Source of the DNA: Dipteris shenzhenensis
Lineage: Eukaryota; Polypodiophyta; Polypodiopsida; Gleicheniales
Direction: 5' to 3' (one strand)
DNA: 64,000 bases
Assembly (NCBI GenBank): GCA_047967505.1
Contig: CM106540.1
The notes beneath the pieces are model-generated. The model worked only from the letters and a program-made list of their open reading frames with translations, did no database searches and had not been told where the DNA came from. This document shows positions 44,987 to 55,622 of this stretch, one piece after another (within the stretch, counting starts at the first letter, position 1; every line of letters begins with the position of its first letter). The position numbers were made by a program, and so were the translations under genes.

Positions 44987-46855
44987 TAAGCTGAAAAGAG
45001 AGCAAAAGGATAAGAAAAAGAATGCAAATTGGGGTGCAAATCAAAAGGAAGAGAGTGCAAGGGAGGACAAAGGAAAGATGAAGATCGAGGAAATTAATGC
45101 AGTCATTGATGATAGTGACAATGACATTCTCTTCATGTCTAGTCTACCTGATGACTTGCTGATCACCACATCAGATGATGCATATTCCCAGGATTGGATT
45201 TTGGATTCTGGTGCTTCATTCCATGTTACTCCCCATAGGAAATGGTTCTCCACTTATGACAATGGAAAGACAGGTTGTGTGCATCTTGGAAATAACTATG
45301 CATGTGACAGTGGGAGCTGGTGGTGATATAAAGTTTTCTTTTGCAAATGGGTCTACATTTGTTTTGAAAAATGTGAGACATGTGCCTAAGTTGACCAAGA
45401 GTCTTATTTCAGTGGGTCAGCTAGATGATGCTGGTTTTCAGACCACTTTTGGCTTTCAGAGTTGGAAATTTCAGAAGGGCTCCATGGTTTTGGCCAGGGG
45501 TGTGGCCAGGGGTGCCAAGTGTGGGACTTTGTATCCCTTACATGTATCAGGGGTGTCTGATTATGTTGTTGCAATAACCGAGCAGCCAAGTACTTCTTTG
45601 TGGCATTACAGGTTGGGGCACATGAGCCTGAATGGAATGAAACTCTTATGCCGTTTGGGTTATGTACAACATTTGAGTTTTTTTTATTTTGAATTTTGTG
45701 AGCACTGTCTCTATGGGAAGCAGACCAAATCAGCCCATAAAAGAAGGGGAAAGAAAGAGCTTGAAAGGCTTGATTTGGTGCATTCAAACGTATGTGGTCC
45801 CATGCCTACACGATCATTAGGTAGGGCTGAATACTATGTGACATTCATTGATGATGCAACTAGGAAAGCGTGGGCTTATGCTATAGCTCGAAAGAGCAAT
45901 GTGTTCCAGGTATTTCAAAAATGATTGGCTTTGGCTGAAAATCAGTTAGGTAGAATGATTAAATGCCTACGGACTGATAATGGTGGAGAGTATATCTCTC
46001 ATGACTTTCAGCATTTCTGTGATACACGTGGGATTAAGGAGGGAGCTCACGTCCCCTCGTACTCCAGAGCACAGATTCAGTTGCAGAACAGATGAACCAC
46101 ACAATTCAGGAAAGGTTGCAATGTATGCTTTCCGATGCAAGTCTTTCTGGTGGTTTTTGGGCTGAGGCAATGAAGACTGCAGTGCATGTGATCAATAGAT
46201 CACCTGACAGGAGTTTGGATGGTGGTATTCCTGAAGAGGCATGGAGTGGCAAGAAGCCCTCTTACTCTCATTTGCGTATATTTGGGTGTGAGGCATATGC
46301 ACATGTGCCAAAAGAGCTTCGGAAGAAGCTAGATCCTAAGTCTAGGAAATGCATCTTTCTGGGTTATGGTGAAAGTGGAGAGATGGGCTATCGTCTCTCG
46401 GATCCAGAAGCAAAGAAAATCATACGAAGCCATGATGTGGTCTTCAATGAGAAGAAGATGCATAAGACACCCATGAGGGATGTGGAAATGGGGAGAATCA
46501 CTTTCCAGGATGTGAATCCACCTGCATTTGTTGATAGACAGCAAGTTGTCCATGCACCGAATGTGCAGGAAATGGTGCCACCAGGTACTCCCATAGGTAC
46601 ACAATCAAGGGCAGATGATGGATCATCTATTGGTGGCAATGATGAGCCAAACGTGGCTGATATGCAGGCAGGACAGCAAGCTAAAATTCCCTTGAGAAGA
46701 ACATCTAGAGTGTCTACACCGCCTGAGAGATTTGTTCCAGGGGTAGACTATGTGATGCTTTTACTAATTGCGGGGAGCCTTTTTACTATAGAGAGGCTAT
46801 GATGCGCGAGGATCAATGCAAGTGGGAGTATGCTATGCAATCAGAGATGAGTTCA
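44987..46855 (+). pseudogene. Protease-integrase remnant of element C
   Basis: Starts in the lysine-rich linker just after the lost zinc knuckle. It contains ILDSGASFHVT, the integrase zinc-binding region (YRLGHM...CEHCLYGK) and the core, broken by a frameshift near 45310, a TGG-to-TGA stop at about 45924 and an extra G near 46040. It carries a 12-bp in-frame duplication (reading LARGVARGAKCG where A has LARGAKCG). The last frame (46092-46802) covers the integrase C-terminal part with FLGYGESGEMGYRL and runs to the RT deletion. Confidence 0.88.
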
Positions 46856-47600
46856 ACGTTTCAATATGGAGGGGGGGAAGGCAGTAAGTACTCCATTGCC
46901 ACCATATGTGAAACTGAATCAAGCCGATAGTCCCAAATCAGATGAGGAGAGGGCCATGATGACCAAGGTTCCTTATGCATCAGCGGTTGGGAGTCTTGTG
47001 TATGCTATGATAGCTACTAGACCAGACATTGCATTTGCAGTGGGAGTTGTTAGCCGGTATATGGCTAATCCATGAAAGAGGCATTGGGAGGCAGTTAAGT
47101 GCATCATGATGTACATGAAGGGTACCAAGGAGGTGTGTATCTGCTTTGGCAGAGGAGAGATGCGTGTATTTGGGTATACAGATTCAGATTATGCAAGGCA
47201 TGTAGATAGCAGGAGATCCACTTTTGGTTATGTGTTCACCTTTACACGTGGTGCAGTGTCGTGGATGTCTCATGCATAGAACTGCATTGCTTTGTCTACC
47301 ACAGAGGCCGAGTATGTTGCAGCCACAGAGGGTTGCAAGGAGGCTATATGGCTTGATCAGCTAGTGAGAGATTTGGGGATTCATATAGGTGTACCGACAT
47401 TGCATAGTGATTTCATGAGTGCTATTCAGCTAGCACGGAATCCGGTCTTTCATGCAAAGACCAAACACATTGAGGTCAGGTACCATGTTATCAGGGAGGT
47501 ACTTGAGGACAAGCGCATAGAGCTTGTCAAGGTTCATACAGATGATAACCTTGCAGATATGCTGACAAAGAGTTCACCTAGTCAGCGGTTTGAGTATTGT
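46856..47600 (+). pseudogene. RT tail and RNase H remnant of element C
   Basis: Begins abruptly at FNMEGGKAVSTPLPP, the segment downstream of the RT active site, because the RT core is deleted. It continues through GSLVYAMIATRPDIAFAVGV, a stop near 47073, RNase H with STTEAEYVAA and the tail KTKHIEVRYHVIRE...DMLTKSS. Several stops and shifts are present. Confidence 0.88.
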
Positions 47601-47679
47601 CGTGTATTGATGGGGGCATTGGATAGTATGCTCATTGGTTGTTCTCCCTTAAAGGCACATTGGCCTTTAAGTGGGAGGT

Positions 47680-47838
47680 TGTGTGGGTTAAAGGCCACTA
47701 TACCTTAACCCCAGTTATGTACAATACTCAAACACATATATATATAAATGAAATAGAAGATTAGGGTTTTCTGCACCCACCAAAACTTGTGTCTCTCAAG
47801 CTCCCTCTCACCCTCTCAACTTCTGTTGTGTCCTCACA
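47680..47838 (+). repeat. 3' LTR of element C
   Basis: 159 bp, preceded by the polypurine tract AGTGGGAGGT and followed by CGAAT. Confidence 0.93.
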
Positions 47839-47843
47839 CGAAT

Positions 47844-50250
47844 ACCTCCCACCGGTGAGAACATAAAGATGGTTGCAGGCCAAGCCTTGTAGAAATGCTC
47901 CTGCCTTTTGGCAATCACTCTAGAACCCGACATCATATGGTGCTAGATGGTGGGTGGGGTGTAGATAATCATTCTGCTAGATGGCGACAAGAGTGGCTAC
48001 CAAGGAAATCTAATGGCCTCCCATCATCAAACTATAGTGGGAAACCTAGATGTTCCAAGCAGTGATGCTAAACATGGTCTCCCATACACTATCTTCTAGC
48101 AAAGGTGTAGGACGCACAACGCGAGAAGGAGGCGTCGCATCATATGCCTCAATCCTAACCACATGATGGTCTTGAATCTAGTAGGCTAGAGAAGCTCAAT
48201 CAATCAAGAGTGCATGGCCCCCCTTTGTAAGCTCCCCCAAGTAAAGTCTCGTTGCAACCATTATACAAATGTTGGCCACAATCCTAAGAGCCGCTGATCA
48301 AATCCTTTGCATTGCTAGGCATCCCAATAGACAGTGGGGGATCATCGCCACACTTTGCCTGCTGAAAAATGGTAGCCACCATCCACCCAGATCTGCTCTA
48401 GCTAGGGGCCAATGGGCAAGCCTCCATGCGTGACCATCTAGAAGAAGTAAGAAATCTTGTGTGATCTAAGGCACACCAAAAGTGAGAGATGGCCTTCCTA
48501 GGCACCTCTTGCTCTATCCAAGGGCGTCCATGCTATTGCCTCCAATCGGAGGCATCGGTCAATGTGGGTGGTTGAAAAGTAAGACCACCTCCTCAATCCT
48601 ATCTGAGTGCCCTACCCAAAAGGGCCAAAACCACTCACCCATGTCCCATTGAATCTCTCGAAGAGGTCAGCTCTCCATAACTATATCTGCCACTTTGCAC
48701 CTTCATATGTGCTTCAAGGAGGTGACGTTGTTAAAGAGCATGAGACTGAAGCTTCTTGTTGCTCCTCTGAATCACATTTATTGTCCACAGGACAAAACCT
48801 TCCTCTAGTCGGGTTTCCACCAAAAATCTCTATGACCGCCTGCTATACCTCATCCTCTTGGAACAAGGCATCTGGAAAGCAGACGCCTTTTTTGAGAGAG
48901 TCCTCAATGGGGTTGCTCAAGGTGCAGAACAATTGGGGAGTAGTTAGACATCATGGTACTTGCCAAAATGCTAGTGGCTCCCCCCCTATGCATCGCCCAA
49001 TCACCCACATAGAACTTGTCCTGTCTAGCCTCTCTAGAAGTCCTTTATGTTGATGTTGTATAAAGAAGAAGTAGAGACTACCGAGAAGTCTAGAGTACTC
49101 TACCTCTCACCAAGGATCCTTGCCACATATCATGAAGAAAAATTGCTTCCATGTGCTTCTCTCAAGTGCTGGCATCTCCAAGAAACAGGCTCTAGCTTGT
49201 CCTCCCCAAGCTCCAGGTCGTTGAAGTCACCTCCAATAGTCCAAAAGTTCACATTCGGAAGGCTCTCAGTCAGCTGCCTCCAGAACATGGGATGCTACTA
49301 TCTACATGCTGGAGCATATACATGCAGAATGCCAATCCTAGAGTTGTCCAGTCTTAAACCCACCCATATTGTCCTCCTTGTGATTAGCTCACCCTAATCA
49401 TATACATATGCACCCATTGCTTTTGAGACAAAAATGCAAACCCCTCCATTCTTGCCTATTGAGAGGACCACACTTTTGTGTCTCTATCTGGGAGAAGGTA
49501 GCAACGGTCTCTAACATATACTACTAAAAACATATGCTCCTAGATCGAACGAAACTCCACTACCTATTTTACCACATCCCTCTACAACGTCTAGCGAAGT
49601 ATCAAATGTTAGGGTTGTTGCTATACACGGTCCCGAAGCCCATGCATGTTCCAACTCACTAGGGTCTAGCTCATGGGATGGAAGCCTGAGAGAACAGGGC
49701 TCACTTACGAATGGGAAACTATACAACCACCTCAAACTTCTGCATCTTTAAGGGGAGCTTGGAAGGGGAGTAGCCTACATCTATGTGATAGCGTACGAGA
49801 GGCTTGATAGGCTCTACACCTATCTTTAGAGCCCACCGCAACATGGAAACATCTATCCCAGGCTGTCCAGCGCATTGATGAAGAGTCCAGCCCACAACCT
49901 GTGTGAGCTACACCTGTGGCCCCAAACGGATCACCTCCATTGTTATGCCTATATCCGTTGATGAAGCCGAGCTTAAAAGTAGCTAAGTCTTCATGGGTGA
50001 GCCAAAATTCTATCCCCTGGAGGGGCCACCCACTCCTCCATCATGCGAAACAACTGCTCTTTCATCATATAATAAAACAAAGTAGGGGTCCACGTCTCCT
50101 CTCGTGGAGGCAAAGTGGAAGCCCCAAAAAGGAAAAGTGTGAGAACCAAGCACTTTGATGAATCTCCCTTTTCGAGGATCATTGTCATCTCTAAGGCAAG
50201 AGGATACTCATTCGAAATCTCCAAGTAATTCCACCGTCCAATCCTCTAAA
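47844..50250 (-). mobile_element. Decayed LINE (non-LTR retrotransposon), endonuclease region recognisable
   Basis: On the minus strand about 48950-49480 reads, across stops, as an EEP endonuclease: GVCIFVSKAMGAYVYD, then IWVGLRLDNSRIGILHVYAP, then WTIGGDFNDLE at about 49212-49245. The GDFN box and the YAP motif order are diagnostic of plant LINE ORF2. Higher coordinates (to about 50250) have an upstream region that could be ORF1, but I could not prove a domain. Lower coordinates to 47844 should hold RT but are too decayed for me to align. Element C sits immediately to the left and may have inserted into it. Confidence 0.65.
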
Positions 50251-52139
50251 ATCCCTCGATAAGGGTTGCCCAAGGCGAGGCCTTAGACCTGGAAGCTGGG
50301 AGAACAAACCACCTGACTTTGGCTTCTTCGAGGGAGCAGAGTCCTACAAATGGGAGGGAGTGGACTGCGGTTGAGAGGAGAGAGCCATAACCTAGGCAGG
50401 GTATGGGCCGTGTGATCCTGATGGTGCTATGCTCTGCACTGGGAGAGTGCTAGACTACTGCTGCAGGATAAGACCACCGACTATGCGAGAGAAGACTCAG
50501 CCTTGCTCTTGCCAAAGGGCTGAGGTTCTAGGTGGGGCTGAGGCACCATCAGAGGGGGACTCACAGATGAAGAAGCAAGCGGGGTGTAGCAATGGAACGG
50601 GAGGGGAGGCACAGAGAGGTAGAGAGAGGGAGACGGGTAGTAAGTCCAAAGGAGCGATAGGAAGGGGAGGAGTCGACTAAGATGGGGGGGAATTGCGAAG
50701 AGGAGGGGATGTTTAGAGAAAAGGGAGGACGGGCTAAAGGGGCAGTAAGGGACGAAGTGGCCGGCTCTCCTATGGCCTACTTTTGTAAAAGCACCCTAGT
50801 GTAATGGGCCACTAATTTGTAGGAAGATCAAAGAAAGTCTCACCCTCTAGGGTCTAGGGTCAATCGACCTAAGGGAGCGCTCTCCAACTATTGCCCCTGA
50901 AGCTAAGAAGCTGCCTCTGCATCTACTTGCGCCCTCTCTCTAAGTCTTAACACATTGCCTTTGATTCTTCGTAGCCTTCTTACTCAGCTTCTTCCTCTCC
51001 ACCCTAGCCCAGTTCGCCTCTAAAGGCTCCATCCAAGGGGTCTAGGATGCCCATAGGATGTTGCTATTGCCTGAAAGGATGCTGAGCCCTATTCGCTTGA
51101 GACTCCCTCTGTCACCTCTATCGAGTCTGCGGAGGAAACCGCATGCCAACTTGCCCCTCTGTCTACATCATAGGCATTGACATGGTAGCTCTGAGACATC
51201 GATCCACTAGTGGAGCTCTTCCCTGTCAAGAGTCTCAAGGTCGAGCTGCTTCGAAAGGGACTTGAGACTCTCCAAAACCATCCGAAGTCGAGGAACCCAA
51301 TCATTTGCCACGTCTGATGCTGCTATAACTAGTGGAGACTCCAACATTGTGCTAACCAATGGAAGGAAGGATGGCCGTATACTCCCTTGAAAGCTCCAAA
51401 AAGTGGAGCACCACTAGAAAGCGAGACATGATGAGTCGTGTTCATGTCCTCCATAGTGAAACCATGGCACCATGGAAAAAAGATACACGAAGTACCGGCC
51501 AAGGAATATGGAGCTCTACTCCACAAGTGCATGAGGAGAACTCAATTGAAGAAGAAAGACTCCGCTTCCATAGATGGTGACCTCTTCGATATGATGACCT
51601 CTTGGATATGATCCACAAATGGTGACCTCTTGAATATGGTCCACATATAGCGCTAAACTTGCTTGAAACCAACTTCATATTTGACTCGTCGAGGGAGTAA
51701 GCCCAACAATCCTACCCATTCTTGTCTTGGAGTGACTGAACTATAATCTTAACATGTTGCTTGTCAACTAGAGAAAGTAAGACCTTATGGTTGGGGAGTT
51801 GAGTGTGCTGCCATGAGAGCCCCTCTTGCCATACCAAGGGTCACCGCCAAGGTTTGATCTCTAAAAAAACAAGTTTGACCTGCGCTGCTAGAAAAGGAAA
51901 GGAAAGGAAGAAAACGTGGAAAACGAAAAAGAAGAGGATTAGAATCCTCTGTAAAAGCTGAAAAACTAGCAAAAAAGATTCCCTCCATGGGTGAGACGGC
52001 TCACGCCTTCAAAAACCTCTATCGAAAGCCCTTGGAGAAAGCCCCCAGCCAACCAAAAAACACTTAACTGTGAGGAATGCTCCCAGAAATCCTTGAAGCT
52101 CCTAAAGTGCAACATTGCATAGTTGTGTGGGCACGTGTC
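50251..52139. other. Unassigned, somewhat G/A-rich in part
   Basis: Open frames near 50429-50680, 51359-51580 and on the other strand have no recognisable domains. Part may be the 5' end of the LINE to the left. A triplicated phrase around ATGGTGACCTCTTNNATATG occurs near 51575-51640. Confidence 0.35.
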
Positions 52140-53580
52140 CACAATATCCTTTGGCAATTTGTATCCTCTGATATTTGTAGATGACTATAGCCAATAGGCG
52201 TGATATACTTTCTAAAAGAGAGATGGGGATGCTTTGAGGAAGTTCAAAGAGTAGCTAGCAGAGGTGGAGTGGGAGAGCGGGCATCGATTAGAGATTCTTT
52301 GCATTGACAAAGGTGGAGAGTTTTTGTAACGAGTTTGTAGTGTTCAACAAAGAGGGGGATTAAGATAGAAAAGACAATTGCTCTCACTCCTCAACAAAAT
52401 GTAGAATGCAAGAACCGAGTCATTTAGAGATAACGACAAGCATGATGGAGGCATAGAACCTAACAAAGATCTACTAGCTTGAGGCCATTTGAACAATGGT
52501 CCATATCATCAAGAGAAGAAGGCCAGCACTTGATGGATTTATGCCAATTCAAGTAAAAGACCTTATGTTGAATATTTTTGTGTCTTTCTTCTAAATCCCA
52601 TATCCATATCCCAAAACTAAAGAGAAAGGAGGTGGATTCAAAGTCCAAAAAATGAATCTTCATCGAGCACAACATCGATACCAAAGGGTACAAGCTGTAT
52701 AATCAAGTTAAGAACTTCATGGTGAACACAGATGTCACATTCATATATGGCATAGTTCAAGTTGAAAGGGTGTCCAAGCACCCCTCTCGCCACATACAAA
52801 GGGGACCTCACAGGATAATAATGCTCTAGTTCTTTCTACTCTAGTCTTATCATGCTCTAGTTCTTTCTACTCTATGGTCTTATCATGCTCAATGCATTGT
52901 ACGTTGCCGACTTTATCAATGTGATAAGAGATACACAGGTCATGCTTAGAGATGAGTTGGACATGATAGACCTAGGAGCTGGAGATGAGAGGATGGTTGA
53001 TAAAATCTCTCTCAGCCAACACGAGTGTTTCTTAGAGCTTTTGGAGAGGTTCTGCATGAAAGAGAGCAATCCCACACTTATTCTTGATGGATTGAGGGAG
53101 CAAATTCTCCAAGCATGATTCCTCTCCCTTAGGATGCCTTTTTTACGTCACCGACACACGCCCACACATTTCTTTTGCAGTCAAGGTGTTAAGCACGTTC
53201 TCCCAATCACCTTATCCATTACATTGGATAGCCGGGTTATGAGTTCTTTGGTATTTGAATGACCTTAGGACTTTGGCATCTACTCGTAACTCCCAGGGAG
53301 CTGAGCTTGAAGGATACACTGACTCAGATTGGGGTAGTGTGATAGCAAGAGTTATAACGCTATAGCATACAATCAATGTACCACGATCGGACGAAGCACA
53401 TTGAGGTAGATTGTCATTCCATCTGGAAGCTGATTGAGGATGGTGTGGTAGAGCTTGGTCGTTCTCTTCAACAGAGGAGAATTTGGCCGATCTTATGAAG
53501 GCACTTTCTCAGGAGCAGTTGGAGTATCTTCTTCAACGTGTGGATATAGGCCCACTTCCAGGCACTGAGAGGGGTTAGGG
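52140..53580 (+). pseudogene. Decayed copia pol relic (integrase, RT and RNase H pieces)
   Basis: Plus-strand fragments in shifting frames: FVDDYS and YFLKE of the integrase core (about 52175-52220), TPQQN (about 52385), an integrase C-terminal stretch with KEVDSKSKK...FIEHNIDTKGYKLYN (about 52615-52745), LYVADFINV as a mutated YVDD box (about 52890), ISLSQHE and KESNP (about 53005-53080), then RNase H with LEGYTDSDW and the tail TEENLADLMKALSQEQLEYL ending at a TAG near 53578. About 600 bp of RT is missing between 52750 and 52885. It does not belong to the A/B/C or E families by these motifs. Confidence 0.8.
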
Positions 53581-53582
53581 CC

Positions 53583-54240
53583 TGTTTGTGAGCCCAATCA
53601 GGGGACATTAGGCCTGCCTGGAAAATTTGGGATGATGCCATTAAGCCCTGATTTGGAACAGATACAAGGGCTGGAGAGAGATCCGTTGCATTTGTTTACA
53701 GGGCTGTGAGGCCCTGTTTTTTAGGTTTTTAGGCACAGCACGGCTGCACTACAACAGTGCCCACAGGCAAGAAACTGACCTTGCAGTAGGCCTGTTACAG
53801 GCCATAGAGCAGGTGCCAGCAGCAAAAAGGTCGACTAATTTATGGTTGGCTAAAGGTCAGCCAAAACCTAACTGGTTGGCGTGGAACAGGATCGGTGGGC
53901 CATTTGAGGGTCTCTTCCAGCCCCTATAAAGAGTCCTCCACTCCAGCACTTCTCCCCCCACTTTTAGCGCCTATTTTCTTGGTCTCTGCCTACTGAGACC
54001 TCACCCTGAGGTGACTGGAGGAGGAATACTGGTGCAGCAGTTTCCTACGCTTTGTGGGAGTCCTACAATGGATCGTTGTCTACAAGTTCACTATTTTGTT
54101 AATGCATATACACATAAATTTATGTTTATTGTGTGTTTTATGAGTCAATTGCTGAGTTGAACTTCCCAAGTGCATGGTGTGTCAACTTTCTATCTTGGGC
54201 AAATCTTTCTCTCTATATTTCTTTAGTGGTTACTCTTGAG
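53583..54240 (+). repeat. Probable 3' LTR of the decayed copia relic
   Basis: Directly after the pol stop comes a purine tract GAGAGGGGTTAGGG and then TGTTTGTGAGCC, the expected order of polypurine tract and LTR start. A TATA box in CCCCTATAAAGAG lies at about 53921-53933, as in a U3 promoter. No second LTR copy is in the window, so the right boundary is a guess. Confidence 0.5.
53925..53930 (+). promoter_or_regulatory. TATA box inside the probable LTR
   Basis: TATAAA within CCCCTATAAAGAGTCC, about 340 bp into the presumed LTR. The position fits a U3 promoter of a copia element; there is no host gene shortly downstream on this strand. Confidence 0.45.
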
Positions 54241-54512
54241 AACAGTCTTCCAGGACATCAGACATAAAAAATTAGACGCTTTCCTTTTATTATTATAACA
54301 TGCCTGCCTCAAAATGGTCACACCACACTACTCATAGCCAATTCCCAAGGAAATAAATGCTTTGCATTCTTTATGACCATCAATAGGCATCATATATACA
54401 GGGTCTGGAGACAATTAATAGAGTGCCTAAGAATGTCGCATAAGAGCTTGGCTTTACATGGCCAAATGGGACGTTAACATACCAAAACTTGCCATACTTG
54501 ATAAAAATTTAA

Positions 54513-55622
54513 TCAAGCTGACTTTTTTCGGCTGCTCTCTTTTGCTTTCCATTGAGCAATATTTGATTGTGCTCTGGCTCGTGCACTTTTCATAAAGCCC
54601 GGGTATGGCTCATAGTTGAATACTTTTGAAAGGACCTACAACACAGACACTATTACATCCCAAAGGAAAACATGCACCAATTGGGAAAATTTTGCCATAA
54701 GAATTCTTGTCTAGAATCTTAGATTAAGCAACGTTACCACTCCTGAATTAACTTTGTTTCAATCTCCATCAGGAAATTTTCTTACCTCCAGCAAAACAAA
54801 GAAGGGAGCCATCAGAAAAGCTTGAAAAATATTGTCTAGAAGGGCAGGGCTCCTCCCCTGCAAACATTTTCAAAATATCAAAAGCGGCATAGGCTTGCCT
54901 TTTATTTTTTGTTTTTTATTTTATTTTTATTTTTATTTTTTTTGGGGGGGGGGGATTTCAATTATTATACAGATGTATTCACTTTCTGTTACAAAAATTT
55001 CGGAAGGAGTAAAGAGAACATGTGAAGGCGTACTTCAAATACCCCATGCCCAATAAATTGGCCTGTCCAGCAAATTACTTGGGCTACAAGGACCACCTGC
55101 AGAAAAATGAAAGCACTGATTAAACATTGTGAGACACCAAACCAAGGAGCACAAAACCATCACAAGATGAATCAGCAAATGACTGATCCTAACTCAATAG
55201 TACCTAAATACACCATTGATGAGCCCTTTCTATGATACTTCCTATCCAAACTCATGAAAAGAGATACTCACCTTCCACCCAAAGGAGAACCCCAATTTTT
55301 GAGCCAATGCATTACTGCCAATCCAGCAGGCTAGGCATAGCAGAGCTGCCAGTGAACCTGCCTTCTTGTCTAGTGAGGCATAGAACAGCGCATAAACGGC
55401 TGCTCCCAAAAAACTCCAATTTATCACCATATACTGCTGGAGAGGCAAAATACTGGAAGGCAAAGGTAGTGGGCATAGAGGAGATGAAAAGGCACACAAA
55501 AGAAGGACCGTGAAAAAAATAGGCCAAACAAAGAGGATGTGAATAAGCACATTCACAGGGTGAGAATGGTATGCCCCATAGAACGCATAATGTTTCTCCA
55601 TGTCAATAAGGCCCCCTGCCAT
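54513..55622 (-). CDS. MPO1-like / DUF962 ER membrane protein, four exons
   Basis: Coding exons on the minus strand: 55622-55272, 55096-55034, 54857-54786 and 54635-54513 (stop TGA), giving 202 residues, the usual size of plant DUF962 proteins. All introns have GT-AG ends (donors GTGAGT, GTACGC, GTAAGA; acceptors CTGCAG, TTGCAG, TTGTAG) and all are phase 0. Motifs: MEKHYAFYGAYHSHPVN (residues 8-24), HILFVWPIFF, LDKKAGSLAALLCL (84-97), WTGQFIGHGVFE (127-138) and YEPYPGF near the end. About five membrane helices are predicted by eye (24-44, 65-84, 90-108, 118-134, 148-166). Conserved histidines H11, H19, H21, H28 and H134 fit the iron-dependent dioxygenase family of yeast Mpo1, which acts in ER alpha-oxidation of 2-hydroxy fatty acids from phytosphingosine. 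Activity in this plant is inferred. An AG just before the ATG (ATCAG-A-ATG) suggests a 5' UTR intron. Confidence 0.9.
54900..54956. repeat. T-rich tract and G run inside intron 2 of the MPO1-like gene
   Basis: On the plus strand an interrupted T tract (TTTTTATTTT words) is followed by about eleven G. It lies within the 176-bp intron 54858-55033 and would be a C run followed by A-rich sequence in the transcript. It is prone to length change. Confidence 0.8.

Larger units (their letters stand above)
43487..47838 (+). mobile_element. Internally deleted copia element C, relative of A and B
   Basis: 4,352 bp between LTRs 43487-43673 and 47680-47838, with a perfect 5-bp duplication CGAAT (43482-43486 and 47839-47843). 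The LTR shares its first ~100 bp with A/B but ends GTGTCCTCACA rather than GAGCACTCTCA, marking a subfamily. The primer site TGGTATCAGAGCTTGG starts at 43676. Two large deletions are seen: one from the leader to after the zinc knuckle (junction near 44986), removing gag, and one in RT (junction near 46856), removing about 700 bp including YVDD. The LTRs differ at about 9 sites plus a CA-repeat expansion. Confidence 0.94.
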
